The translations under genes and the position numbers were made by a program. This document shows positions 38,047 through 51,461 of a DNA stretch of 64,000 bases, one piece after another (position 1 is the stretch's first letter; each line of letters begins with the position of its first letter). The stretch covers positions 49,033,377 to 49,097,376 of the forward strand of contig CM019218.1 of NCBI GenBank assembly GCA_009741485.1, given 5' to 3'. This DNA comes from Malurus cyaneus samueli. Taxonomy: Eukaryota > Chordata > Aves > Passeriformes > Maluridae. The notes below the pieces were generated by a model. It ran no database searches. It saw only the letters and a program-made list of their open reading frames with translations, and was not told where the DNA came from.

Positions 38047-41000
38047 CTGGGAACATATCATCCATTACGTGCAAATAAAAATTACCCCATTCAACCTATC
38101 TTATTTGAAAACAAAAAAATTAAAACCCCACAAATATCCAAATTCTCAGACAAAGAATTCACTTTAAACAAGAGTTGAGAGGGGTGAGGGGGTCAGTCGG
38201 ATACTGAGATTGTCACCAGTAATCAGCTGAAGATTTTCACAGCAGGAGAATCACCTTTGACAGAAGACAAGATTCAAACATCAAATCTCCTTTCAATCCT
38301 ATCATTAGGAATGCAAAACTTTGGCCTTTTTCCTTCATGAGAACACAGTGAAGACAGTTTGACATGTTTTTCAGATACCAACTGTTGCTCTTTTTTCCAT
38401 TTAACAAGAACCATATCATTCCACAAGGATCTTTCGAAAGAGAGGAAGTACATATTTTAACTCAAACCTCTCATAGAACTAAGTGCTATTAATAAATGTC
38501 TCTCTTCAGTCTGATATACATTTGTAAACTCTTCTATTCGTACTTTTTCTCCTGCATCTCTTTTTCCTAAAGATTTACCTGTAACCCCCTTAATGATAGC
38601 AAATCTGCCCTTAAAAGGTGACAAACAGAACATGGTAATACAGCTTTACTTCTTTCCTTTCCATGGATTAATGTTGCTTCTTGCTAGACTTATCCAAAAC
38701 CTTGGAAAAAATTTCCTGCCAAAATCTGACTTTTGTAAGTGATTTACTTTAATACTTGATCTCTGCAGCATCTCTAACTCCTCAACCTTCATTAACTAAA
38801 ATTTTATTTACTACACTTGGACAGCACATCAAAATTTGACAGATTCTGCCATCTGGCTAAGTTGATGTTCTTAAATGGTCAGATTTTGTTTTATCTGGAA
38901 AGTTTAAATTCTTGATGGCTTTGTCTAATGAGTCATCTAAGAACTAAGACAGACATAAAAATCTTCCTTTAGAAAGGTGTTTCTTGCAGTGCTAAAATCC
39001 TACAATTAAACTTACATGGGAGGTAGCACCTGGGCACGGATTAAGATCCACTGCCTTCAGAGAAGCTGTGCTTATTTATTTCATATCATCCCTGGGAGTC
39101 AACTCGTTGCTTTCTTGGAGCTAGGGTAAGGAAGATTTGTGTGTGACAGTGTAAATCTTACCATGACTCAGCCTCTGTGGTTGTTTGAGGCAATATCAAC
39201 TCTGCTGGTTGAACCTCAGATCTTCCCCCGTTTCAGCACAGGCCTGCATTGCCAAATGTGGTGTTATGCAAGTGCCCCACAGAGGCTGCAACTCCCCATC
39301 ACATGTGTGAGCAACCATGCTCAGCCCAGTGATGAGTGCATGGCCAGCCCTGAAACACCAGGCTGGTGCCAGCTGTGAAGAAATGAAACCACAGTGCCTG
39401 AGAAAACGAGCACCCAGTCGCGTACACCAGCTCAGTGAGCAAATGCGCCTCTGCCACACCAGAGAGAGAGCAACAATCACCAGAAGCCTGCCCTTCCTTC
39501 AGGGAGAACACAGCACATGGCGATGGCATGTTACGGCTCAGCAAGGAGCTCAACACTGGCTGACAGGTACCAGACTGGCAAAAGTTTGCTCTGTTTGCTT
39601 CATCTGTGCAATAAACTCAGTGCAGAGTCAGTGGCTTTGTCCTCTGCAGCTGATTTTACCCCACAGTACAAAGACTTCTATTGCAACATTTCCTACAGCC
39701 CATCTCCTCCTCTAGCTCATTCTGTCCCAGAAGTTGCTAAGTTCACGGCAGTAAAAGTTTCACTCTGATTTCTCAGAAACCTATTTCAGAATATGACCAA
39801 AGTCCTTCATTTCTCTTCAGGATTTTTAGAGATAGATATTGAGTGAATCCCTGATCCAAATGAGCAAGATATACTTTAGCATTGCATCCCACAATATGAG
39901 ATCAAGGGAAAGAAGCAGCACCTTAGGAATTCTCTATTTAAAATAGATCCCTGCACATCAGCCTTGCTTACCATTTTAATCCATTCAGTTTATTGGGTTT
40001 ATATTAATTTCTTTTTCAATCTACAATACACAAATACACATTTGTAATTGTTTGAATGTGACAATGAAAAGTGATTTGCCCTCTGAAGGATGATCACAAA
40101 AACACAGCAGCACAAATAAACTTTTCTTTAAATACACTGTTTCTAGATTTGCAGCATACATTTTCTAATATTCTAGGAATATTTACTTATCTGTGCATAC
40201 CAGAACGAATTATCTTCGTTCGGTACCATTATTCTTAATGCTATCATCTATGCCCGCTACTCACACAATTTCTACCCATTGGCTTTCTACCCGTTGGGTT
40301 AAACAATACAGATCATTACACGAAGGCAGATGCATATTCCAACTGCACCTGAAAGAAACTCTAGAAACTGCAAAATGTAGTGCAAACTCACCAACTCTAT
40401 TCCCTGTGGAAAAGGAGTGTCTTCCCAGTCCTTCTGGGGAAATCTTTGTATTATTTTCCCCAAACCTTCTGTTGGTCCTGCTGAAAGACAAAATTTGATT
40501 ACTTAAAGGCAAACTGTTGGAATTGAAATCACCACACATTTGAGAATATTTTCAGAATATATGTAATATTAGTAAGTTTTTCACCACAAGAGGCAGAACA
40601 GGCTCCTCAAATGTGTCTTGTAAATCATATAAAAAATACAATCCTAACATTTTCCAGCAGTAACATAAGGAGTCAATACATGAAATGAAGCCATGAGCTG
40701 CATCGAGTTTTTACCTCTCATTAATATTTTCAAAATAACAGACAATATTGATAATTCCAGTCTCTCTCAACAAACAACAGTGAGTTAAAAACTAATATTA
40801 AATGGCTAAAGTTATATTTAAAAAAGAAAGCAAACATTTGTCAACAAGCAGTTCTCCAAAAGAAGCCTATACATTGAAATAAGTCTACAGATTAAAACTT
40901 CATACGGTTTATCCAGGACACACTAGCTCCTTGCCAGTATTTCTCATTGGTTTTCCTAAGTCAGCAGTGGTTTTCCACAGAAAGATGTGAAGAAAAGCTG

Positions 41001-41309
41001 GCAATTTCTGTTAACTTTTCTGATGCAACTGTCTTCTTTTTTCACACGTTCCTTTTTTAGAAGCAACAGTGCTACAGATAGATTTTGGAAATACCACGAA
41101 TACACAACTGCAGCACTGCATCATCCTAAATGGTATAGGAATGCAGGTACAAACAGGAATTTTGTTCTTCACCTTCTCAAGTCCTGCAGTAAATATTGAC
41201 ACAATCGTTAACTTTTTTTTTTTTTTTTTTTTAAACCCCTGAATTTTAGCTCTGGGATACACCACAAATGAACAAAGTAAAAGTGAAAAGCAAGGTGAAA
41301 AGATTCTTA
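38047..41309. other. Unique non-coding sequence with a GC-richer block
   Basis: AT-rich apart from about 39020-39770, which is richer in G, C and CpG and keeps several frames open on both strands. A GCAATAAACTCAGTGCAG stretch near 39606-39623 resembles a poly(A)-signal context in an LTR, but I could not define LTR ends or a target-site duplication. A run of 20 T lies at 41213-41232. Confidence 0.5.
41213..41232. repeat. Homopolymer run of 20 T
   Basis: Twenty uninterrupted T, about 80 bp left of the minus-oriented CR1. It is not the CR1 tail, which ends in its own GAATCAT-type repeat. It could be the A tail of a retroposed sequence on the minus strand, but no source sequence is recognised next to it. 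Confidence 0.9.
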
Positions 41310-42020
41310 TATCATTGAATCATAGAATATCCTGTGTTGGAAAGGACTCAAAAGGATCATCGAAGCCCAAATTCCTGTGCAGCACCATCCCCAAGAGTCA
41401 TACCACATGTCCCATGGTGTTGTCCAAACACTGCTTGAAATCTGTCAGGCTGCTGTTGTGACCACTGCCCTGGGGAGTTGTTCCAGTGCCCAACAACCCT
41501 CTGGGTGAGGAGCCTTTCCCTCATAAATATCCCATCTGAATCTCCCCTAACTCAGCTTCATGCGGCATTCCCTGTGGCCTGTCACTGTCACCACAGAGCA
41601 GAATCAGGGCCTGCCCCTGCGCTTCCCTCATGAGGTTGTTGAAGGAGGTCTCCCCAACTGCTCCGGGCTGAACAGACTAAGTGCCCTCAGCCACTGCTCC
41701 TAAGGCTTCCCCTATGGATCCTTCATCATCCTCATGGCCTCCTCTGGACACTCTCTCATGGTTCAATGGCTTTTCTGTGTTGTGGCATCCAAAGCTGCCC
41801 CCAGCACTTGAGGTGAGGCCACCCAAGCCCAGAGCAGACCAGGACAATCCCCTCCCTTGCCTGGCTGGCGATGCTGTGCCTGATTCCCCCAGGACAGGGA
41901 TGTCCCTCTGGCTGCCAAGGCACTGCTGGCTCATGTTCAACTTACCATCAACCAAGACCCCATGCCCCTTTCCACAGGGTGGCTCTCCAGGGTCTCGTTC
42001 TCCAGTTTGTCTGTACATCA
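41310..42020 (-). mobile_element. CR1 LINE, 5'-truncated, well preserved
   Basis: Minus-oriented CR1 of about 710 bp. It starts with the tail repeat ATCATTGAATCATAGAATAT at 41311-41330, then GTGTTGGAAAGGACTC. It extends through the 3' UTR-like block into the RT C-terminus: on the minus strand the segment at about 41925-41965 reads VLVDGKLNMSQQCLGSQRD. It belongs to the same subfamily as 22432-22985 but reaches further 5'. Open frames on both strands here derive from the element. Confidence 0.96.
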
Positions 42021-44169
42021 ATGGAAAAGTCAAAATTTGCAACCATGTTAAGTATCTTTTAATAGCTGACCCATCATATCCAACTGAATAATCTTTCACA
42101 AAATTTTGAGACTAAAAATTAAAATTGTTAAACATTTTTGTGTCAAATTCTCAAAGCTGTACTCCAATATTATGAAGCAGTTCAATTTATCTATTAGTAG
42201 TAGCAGTCCATATGTGTTGCCTCCTCTGCAGACACCCAAGCAGCAGCAATGAATACATTACTCCCCTGACTTTACCATAAAAAACAATTTTCAGTCTGAC
42301 ACAACTCAAGTCTGCTAGCATAAATCAGTGTTACACTGGGAAAAAAAAGGCCTCCTCTAAGCTTCCTGCTACTTTACAGTTTGAGCTATCTTAAAACCCA
42401 CACTACATCTTCCAAGATCTTTAGGCGGAACCAGTGTGATGGGTTAGTAAGAAGTATTTTCTCCAGTTTGTGCATATTAACACTTAACATTCTGTGACTG
42501 AGGGTCGATGTTCTGGGGTTGAGAGGCCAACAGCAAGAAAGGGCAGAAGGACTGAGATGAACAGAGATATCCAGACTTCCTGGAAAAGGAAGTATCAAAG
42601 AATTACAGCAGCAAACAGTCCCTGCTATGTGTAAGCTCCCTAAGTTTCTCTGTGGAAACACAGGCGACTTTTAAAAAAACTCTGAATCCAGTTCACAAAA
42701 GATTGAGACCTCTGACACAACCAACTACACTTATAAATAATGACATCCAGGAAAGTAACTCAAAATTTCTTCTATTTCATCATGTTCTAAAGCTATCCAT
42801 CCTTCTAGTTCTCTTTTTACTTGACTGCTACAAAGATCCTCCCTACATTACAGTATAGGAGATCCTTTTAATTCAAAATGAAGAGATGTACTTTTTCTTT
42901 TTTTTTTCCAATGGAGGGGAAGGTTTATTTTTTTTTAATATTCATTCATTTACATCAAGAGGTTGTCAGGTTTTTTAGAATACTCTCCTTAGAAGACCAC
43001 TAATGCTGGCCTCCAGTGTTATACCTTAATGCACATAATTCAATTTTGTTTTCAAGGATTCTAAATGTCCATAGGAATTTACCTGAAGAAAATGATGCAG
43101 CTCTGAACATTTTCTGAAAGCCAGACTGAACTTCTTAGGTGCCTGAACTTGCACTTCAAGTCACCTCTGGGATCAAAGAGAAATCACTCCACACACATGG
43201 AGCATATCCCTCCAAGAGGTGCAGCAGGATGTCCCTCCTTATGTCCCCAGAACTGGCCTGCTTACACTGCTGGGAATACACCTAAAAACCAAAAATGCTT
43301 TCTATGTGCCTCTAGTTCAAGTGCAACTGATTCAGTATACAAGTTCTCAAAATTTTTGAAAATTATCCTTTCCAGAACAGCTCATAGAAGCCTCAAAAGC
43401 ATCCCACGTATTAAACAGTTAAACTTAATGCCCACAGCAGTAAAGATGAATCTTCAGAAAATCATCAACTTAAATACAGACAAAGAGAAAAATATTTAAA
43501 AAGCTTATGGAACAATACTTGAAGGATGCATCATAGAAATGCAATATTTTAAAGGGAAAAAATGAAGTGAATAGTTCTGTGTTCAAGATACGAGTAAAGT
43601 AAGTATTCAAACCCATCAGATACAAGTGGAAAAAAAGCAATACAAAACACCAACAGAAAAAGCACTGTTAATCCTTCCACAGAACAGTCCTGTGATAGAG
43701 ATTTACAGATCTACTTATAATGCATAAAATATAACTATTTCACATGATTTCTTAAGTTGACTACAGTACAGATAGATGGGAAACACCCTTTCCATCCCAC
43801 TAAAATTCAGCTTGGTTTGGGGGGGATAGTTGCTTTTGATTTTTTTAAATGAATCTGCACTCCTTCAAATTTATGGCAACTCTTCAGACTCAGAGTTTTC
43901 TATGTTTCCAATCATAAGGTAGAGTTCACTGTAATTTGATAAATCTGAAAAAAAAATATTCTTCTCAATTACAGAAGATACAGAATTGCATGTTGCCCTC
44001 TTTGTGAAAAGTTTAGACTCAAGAGCACTTGAAAGAATCTTATGTGCAAGGAAGACCCAGCAGCTGCACTTCTATTTAATAATAAAGCAAATCCAGTAGA
44101 GTATGCTCACCACATTTTCCTAATACTTTTTGCTGCAATTACTGTTGTTTGTCTGTGGACATTTTTCAG

Positions 44170-44199
44170 TCCATCGAGTAACATGACAGCAGAATTGAA
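44170..44199 (+). other. Possible 30-bp microexon (unverified)
   Basis: A 30-bp segment lies between a strong acceptor (TCTGTGGACATTTTTCAG ending at 44169) and a strong donor (TTGAA|GTAAGTCC). Only one frame is open, reading PSSNMTAEL with split codons at both ends. TGCTGC lies about 45 bp upstream of the acceptor within T-rich sequence, and UGC motifs near the acceptor are typical of SRRM4-regulated neural microexons. Length and phase equal those of the candidate at 28273-28302. No protein match is known to me. Confidence 0.2.
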
Positions 44200-44277
44200 G
44201 TAAGTCCCTAAATCCCATGGCTTGGGGTGAGGGGGTATGGAGACTATCTGCCTTCAGCTGACTTTTATTAAATCATC

Positions 44278-44307
44278 CAGCATAGCAGTTTTCAGCATAG
44301 CAGTTTT
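44278..44307. repeat. 15-bp tandem duplication
   Basis: Two perfect adjacent copies of CAGCATAGCAGTTTT. Probably a small slippage or template-switch duplication. Confidence 0.9.
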
Positions 44308-44778
44308 GTGTGAAGATAACAGATCATTCAAGAGGTGGCTGCAACTCAACACCCAAGTGACTTTGCATTCTTGACTGTTTTAGCACAACAGGAAGAAAGA
44401 GAAAAAATCAGATCATGGGATTTCAACAACTCTCCCTTGTTTCAATATATGCTACTGATAACTACTGACAACTGCAAAAATATCAAGGCAACATGAGGAA
44501 AAAATTAAAAAAGATAATTCAGATTTTCCCATTAATAACTTCAGATTGTGACCACATTCCCTTCACTCTGTATCTAGTCTCCTTCCAAGCCCCTTTTATT
44601 AATTCTTAACAGTAAAAGGACATTCCTTCATTATACAAGTGAAATTTCTATTAAGTAAAGCTAATTAAACAAATGTGACACCACATCAAAAACATGCACA
44701 CAGTGAACAGCAGTAGTAACCTCCTCAGCTAGTGACTGATAGTATCTGCTTTATAGATGTACCAAGATTTCTGAGGTT

Positions 44779-44994
44779 TTAAGAATATTAGGAAGAAGTT
44801 CTCCCTGGAAGGGCTGATTAGACATCGGAACAGACTGCCCACGGAGGTGGTAGAGTCTCCTGAAGGTGTTCAAGGAATGACTGGACATGGCACTCAGTGC
44901 CAGGGTCTAATTGACACGGCAGTGTTGGGTCAGAGGTTGGGCTTAATGGTCTCAAAGGTCTTTTCCAACCTAGTTGATTCCGTGATTCTGTGAA
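44779..44994 (+). mobile_element. CR1 LINE, 3' fragment
   Basis: Plus-oriented CR1 3' end with TTAGGAAGAAGTTCTCCCTG, then ACAGACTGCCCACGGAGGTG, GGTGTTCAAGGAATGACTGG and the terminal GATTCCGTGATTCTGTGAA. It is about 216 bp long and 5'-truncated. The end repeat is the normal CR1 terminus. Confidence 0.95.
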
Positions 44995-45865
44995 CTATCA
45001 CTCATTAACACTGACACTTGTTTTTAAACTGGAAAAATAGTTTATTCCAGTGTCAATGGCTTCAGCCAGCCACAGCCAGAAGGTAGGGCCTTTGGATCAT
45101 CAATGAAAGAATTTTTGTCTTCTGGTATCCTTTCAAATAATGGGCAAGCTGCCCAAAAACATGGTAGAAAGCCCATGGCTAGCACTGATCCCTGAACTCA
45201 AACCAATCAGACAGAAGCCTCTGGAGGTTTCTGAAACCACTTAAACTCAGATGCACTAAAGATATTACTCAGACAACAAACTACTTAATACAGTATTTGT
45301 GTGTGTGAGCTGAGCATAGGCAATTACTGCGCATTAACAGTGGGTTCCACGTAAAACAGGAATTGCTCTCATTATTAATTATATACACAAAACATGTCTG
45401 GCAGTAACAAGAGACATATTTCCAACAAAACTACTGTTATCTTAATCAACTCATTCCTACAAAAGCGAAATTATTCCTACATTTCAACTGAAGTATTTTG
45501 CAACTTTGTTCTTTCATTTTGTTGTGAAGTTTTCTCATATAAAGCGAAGTACAAAAGTTGTACTTCATTGCAGCCATTTTCAAAAGTATAATTTTACACC
45601 TACAGCAATGAATTGCATTTTCAGTCCACTAAAGGTGCCAGGTTAAAATAATCATTATCGTCCTCATTCAATAGTTTTTCTACCTTTAATATGGCTAACT
45701 CTTTAATCCATTAAGAATCGAAGTTGACCACAAAACAAATTAGGCTTCAAATTTTTAGACATTACGTTCTTGTCTCTGTACAGTACATACACAGGGAATT
45801 GCCCAAGACCAAACCCCAAATTTCAGCCTGTATCAATTCTGAGCAAGCAGTCTGTAACTTAAAAT

Positions 45866-45910
45866 ACTAAGGGTAAAAAAACTACTAAGGGTAAACTACT
45901 AAGGGAAAAG
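45866..45910. repeat. Imperfect short tandem repeat
   Basis: Three irregular units beginning ACTAAGGG, at 45866, 45884 and 45898, with spacing of 18 and 14 bp. The differences lie mainly in the length of the A run. Confidence 0.85.
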
Positions 45911-48900
45911 TAATTTTTTTCCCCAGCTACCTTCTTCTGATCTGCCCTCTTTCTCCTTCTCCTTTTCCCATCTTTTTCTTAAACAGTACAAACATGCAAC
46001 ACATTAATATTCTGGCATAATTTGCTGGTTCCTGAACCCTAGTCCCCTAAACTCCCTTCTTATATAAATCTTTCCCCATGAAAGGTCACATGCCATCTCT
46101 TGCTTGCCCTTGAAATTCCAGAAGCGAGCTGTTAATGCAACTTACTCCAAATTAATGAGGACTATGATAAACTCTGTCTTTTCACTTACAAACCCCTGAT
46201 AAAAATGCATTTGAGCACTAAGTGTTGTTAACATGCAAAGCTTTGAATGGAAGCATTTTGGTGATCTGTTACAAAAGGTATCATTTTCAGGCTTGAAGAA
46301 GAAACACGTAACTGATCACATAGAAAGCATATCAGTAGTTATGCCATGGAAAATGGTTTAAACTACCACTATTGATCCTACATGTAAAGGTATTAAATAA
46401 TTTCAAGTACGCAGAAGTAAAAATTCACATATTCAATTAGAAATACTGCCAGTGTGAAATATACACAGACAGGTGGCAGAACACAGTACCTCTGATCCTT
46501 TTCAAAACAGGACCTAATGCTAAACACATCACTAAAATCTGCTGTAAAATCCTTTTCATATCAAAGTTCTGAATTTGAAAGCAGCAAAACTTTTAAACTA
46601 TTCAGGATTCTTGTCACTTTTAGGTGTTTTGGAAATGCTATTCATGGACAACTCATGTTCCAGCTTGTATCTCTGTAAAAGGGAACAGAAATATACCTGA
46701 GGTCTCCCTGTACCTGTAAAAACATCACGGCAGAAATCTTGATGCCAGAAGACAGAAAACACTACAGAAGATATCCCCATTTTAACTCAGTCCCTATACA
46801 GAAGTCAGAGTTGAAACCGACAGGAACAAGATGCCAAAGGAGAACTAATATCAAACACTTAGAAAGAAAAATATTTCTTTGACATGTCTAAAATACATGA
46901 AATTTTGAAAACATCTGTCCAACCTGCCCCCTACACATCACAAACCATGACCATCTGAAAATCTAAGTAGCCTGGACATGGAAGTTTACATAAACAGCCA
47001 TTAACTCCAATTTATTCTAGAGCATAAATACTTAACTGCAGCCTAATGGCCACAAAAGGTTACACAAAATGCTGGTACGTTTATGGAATGAAGATGGGCT
47101 TCCCACAGTGACCACAGACACTATTTGTATAATTGGCACAACTCAGTCAGTTCATCTTAATCAGGTCAAAGAGATGCATGCAACAATCCCGGGAATTTGA
47201 ACGACAAACGGTCTGGAGGCTTGCCATATTATCAAGGATGCAACAAATAATGGGATAAGGCGATCCTCAGGCTCTTTTCTTTGTAAACAGGAAAAATTTG
47301 TTGAACTTAGCAGGGAGAAAAAAAACCAAGTAGCATTTTCATCTTCCCCCAAATTACTGGCACTGTTAGTCAGGACTACCTGAAATACTTGGGATGGTCC
47401 AAAATCCTGAATACCTCGATATTTATTTGATTTTGATATTTTTGTAATTTGCAGAGCGCAGAGAAAGGGACCTACACCTCAATGGTGTAGAAACAAGCTC
47501 AATGAATACCACCCAAATCTCAGATTGGCACCTTATTTGCAGGATCATCCTCCCCACTAATGCAATAGATATTCTTCTAGGCAGGTCAACATCTTCCTTG
47601 TTCCTGGCTATCAGAAATCATTTCTATGTTTTGTAAATAAAGGAAGAAAAATATTTCAGCTTGTATTTTAATTAAGTTAAAGTGGGAGGGAGAGGTGGGA
47701 ATATGGTAAAACATGCCATATCTCATTCCACTAAATCAGTTGGTGTTTCTGCTGAAAGGAGATTAGCCACTGGTACTCAGTTAGGAAACTCCTAAAACTG
47801 GCTTTCTAGGAAAAATTCACATTTAGGGATAAACTTCATCCACTGAAGTTGTATCAGTGCCAAGTGAAATGAAAACAGATAACTACCATAAAAAGCAGAA
47901 GAGGAAAGAAATCGAGAAAAGGAAGCAGAATGAAGAGAAAGAGGAGGGAATAAATAGGGATGTTACAACCATCAGCACAGGTTAGAGGCCTATTTAGCTG
48001 CTGCAGCAGGGTGCCTCTGACACTGCTCAGTGTGATACAGCGCAACAGCACTAGCTGAGGATGCACACAGTGATTTGGTCAGCCAAGACTCCACCAGCAT
48101 CTAACCCTTCTGAAGAAACATGCCGGACGCCCTGAACTCAGTACTATCCTTGGAAAACTGTCAGTTGTGCAAAGTGCTGCCTCATTCTGAAAGCCCTGTT
48201 TGAGAACAAAACCTTAGTGAGCAATGCCAATGAACTTACTGACACTTCTGAACTGCAAGTTCTGTAAAATGTTACTTGTTTTGCTGCCCTTGCATCTCTT
48301 GTCTTTAAGAGCTCACACAGGAACTTCTGTAACAGCATGAGCTGTCCTTTAAAAAGCTCTTCTGTCCTACACCCATGAAGGTGCCAGCTGCTCCTGAAGA
48401 ACCTCCTTCAAACCATCATCCTCCACCATTCACCAGGATTCCAATTCCCACAATATTTTATCTGGACAAGTTAATCATACAATTAATGCAGCTTGGCTGT
48501 AACAGCTGCACCTCAGCACTCTTCCTTCCAAACAGAAGTCTGAGATGTAACACACTCCTGGACAAACAGTGTATTTTTGCTGGGTGGACAATAACATGGC
48601 TTTGCAAAAGCCTTAAGACAAAATAACAATCAGGAAAACAAGAATGAATGTTAAATAATTTTCAAGTAACTCCCTACCTAACAGCTGGCATAATTTTCAT
48701 GAAATTGTAGAAAAACTTGAACAGCTGGCAGGGACAAACTTTCCTGCTCACTGACAATTCCCCTTTTTGCCTGCAAACAAATCACTTTTGCCAGCTTCTG
48801 CATAGGAAGGGAAGATCAGACCTCAAAATAAACACTCTATGTTAAACAGACAGTCTTTTGAACACACCGAACTGAAAAAGACTTCCCAGCAGTCTTGGAG

Positions 48901-50454
48901 GAAATTGTTATTTATTTTCGAGGAAGGTATAAAAATCAGGATGCCAAAACCATAGGCAGCTTTGTATTCTGAATCAATGTCTTAAATGTTTAAAAAAAAT
49001 TCAGGCAGCTTCTCAGTTCCAACAAATTTTGTTTGCTGCTCAGCTTTAAAAATAATCCTGTTCTTTTTACTAAATACGATTACTGTTTTCAACAAATCAT
49101 CTTCCTTCTACAACCAGCAATATATATTTGATATATCTTTATTATCTCTTTAACTGATATACCAAATGAATAAAAATTAAGCTCCACTTTGAAATTTCCT
49201 GAACACAGCTGCATGATTCTAATTTTACCAAAACAGTGTTACATTTTCAATATTCTTATTTCAACATATTAGTCAGCACCCATTTCAGGTTACAAAATTA
49301 CAATACATTAAAACAAACAGCCAGTGCATATATTTCTCCTTTACTATTTTTATTTTTTGTATGGTTGTTTTTTAACCAAACACGGATAGCAAGGTTAGAA
49401 TCAGATTTCAGACACCTATTCTCCAGAGATGTAAGTAGCTGTAACTGTAATCTGATTTTGCAGAGTATAAAGAAAAGCTATTAATATTCTAAAATTCAGC
49501 AAAGAAACAACTTCACGAAAAAGCTTTCTACATTTCCTCTTAAGAAGTCTGTTCATGTGCCAAAACCTGTATTTCCAAATCTCTTTACAGAGGTGTAACA
49601 GGTAAGGGAGACTACCTACAACAGTTGTTCTGTCTTAGTATTTATTTACAGGATTCCTGAATATGAAGATTCAGGTCTGAATGCAGTAACTAAAGCATAC
49701 CCTATACATGCTGAAACACTTGGTTTACTTTTCATTTTTAAGTACAGTCATGTTTTATCCTCTACAATGGGTTGGATTTTTTTCCTATTATGTAATTTTT
49801 TTTTCAAGGAGCAGAGTATACCAAGATAATCTGGGGCCATGGGGTGGGAATCCCACATTTATTATTCTATTGACTGTACACTACTTGTTCAGATACACAA
49901 AATAACTCCTGGAAGTGTTTAACCATGTTTGGTGACAGCCACAAAAAGTCATAATTAAATCTATGAACAGCATGATACAGATAACAAAAGTAAACAAAAT
50001 TCAGGCCCATTCAAATGAATATGGAAATATGCTACTGCATTATGTTGAAAATATTAATATGGTTTGGGTTTTTTTTAAATCATCCTCGCACTTGTGTTAA
50101 CACTGATAAAGAAGGTCATAAAGCCAATATGAAGAGATAATACTTCTTATGACATCCTGGGGAAAAATGAGAGTCACATGACAAAGTAAAAAATAAAATG
50201 CTCAAAGTAATTTTACTTGAAGTGCCATCTATAGTACCATAATAAATTATTTATTTTGAAAACCCATATATCTGATCAGGAAATTAAGAAGCCCTTTCAG
50301 GTCCTACAAAATATAGGAAAATTGCAGACTAAATCCTCTACAAAAGTCTGAAGATGTTCCCTAATATTGCAGTTCTATTTTCATTCTAAAAAGTGCTCAA
50401 TAAGAATTTAGCTTAAAGGGGGAAAAAAAAACCAAGTCAAAAAACAAAGTAATA

Positions 50455-50475
50455 AAAACAAACAAACAAACAAAT
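50455..50475. repeat. (CAAA)n microsatellite
   Basis: Four or more CAAA units in A-rich sequence. Confidence 0.9.
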
Positions 50476-51421
50476 AATTGAAAACCTGGGTGAGACGAGG
50501 AAGAACAAATAGCACTGTGAGCAACAAACTACTGAAGTCTGAATTCTTAAAGGCCTTGATTCCATGACGAATCTCAGTCTATGGCTCTGATAAATTTTTT
50601 ACCTGCTCCACAGCAGTCTGGTGTGCAACAGCATGGTTATTACACTGGAAGCTTTTTCTAACTTTGAATATTTGTACACTTTCTCTATTGGTGTCCTTCC
50701 TTCCCAAAATACTGGGAAGCCCAGAAGTCAGTGCTCAGCATCTCCTGACCCTGAGTTCTTTGGCTCTAACAGGATATTGTCACCCTACCCCAGCTGATTT
50801 CCTAAGGAAATGAGGTTTCTGCAGTGCACACTGTGTCAGTCCACCAGCTTCTCTCCATTCCCTTCAGCTCTCAGCTACATACACATGTACAATAAAGCAG
50901 GAATACAAACCATGAAATACAGCATTAAGTTGCTACCAAATTCAATCCATCATCACATTTATTTTTGTATTGCTTATTCTGAGTAGGGAAAAATTATCTC
51001 ACAGTGTCTTGAGTTCAACAAATTCTTCCAACACTGATGCATAAGCTAACAGAATATTAGATCTGCTCTGTTTGGGAGAGTAAGATCAGTAGTAGCTGGA
51101 TACACAGGGTGGAATAAGCATACACAAAGTTTGGGGTTGGGTCTTGTGTTGTAAAAGATTGTAAACTCTTGGACAAAGACATTTTTCTAAGGCAGACAAT
51201 GAGACTTCCCCTGAAGCTCACATTTGTATCCAATGGTCTGAACAAGTGGTTTTCTTTGAGGAAGGGAGTCACAGAGTTCAAATGCAGTCAAAAAGTAAAG
51301 AGCCCTGAAATGTCTCATAGAAAGGTATTGAAAAGAACGTTCCAAAAGGAAAGATTTTATGCCTATTGTATCTCAAAAAGTGGAAACAATGACAAACAAA
51401 TGGATTCTCAAAACCTATGCA

Positions 51422-51461
51422 AAATGACACTTTCCTAGTGTCATTTTTCCTAGTGTCATTT
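51422..51461. repeat. Tandem repeat with hairpin-forming arms
   Basis: The unit TTCCTAGTGTCATTT is present twice, perfectly and head to tail, at 51432-51446 and 51447-51461. The preceding AAATGACAC (51422-51430) is the reverse complement of GTGTCATTT in each unit, so the strand can fold onto either copy. Confidence 0.9.

Larger units (their letters stand above)
42021..44778. other. Unique AT-rich non-coding sequence
   Basis: No mobile element recognised. T-rich tracts near 42895-42940. A perfect 15-bp tandem duplication at 44278-44307 (unit CAGCATAGCAGTTTT, two copies). A possible 30-bp exon at 44170-44199 is listed separately. Confidence 0.55.

Noticed and set aside
41681..42091. A 136-codon plus-strand frame and a 140-codon minus-strand frame over the same place.
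   Set aside because: Both derive from the CR1 at 41310-42020. The minus one is the decayed RT end; the plus one is antisense.
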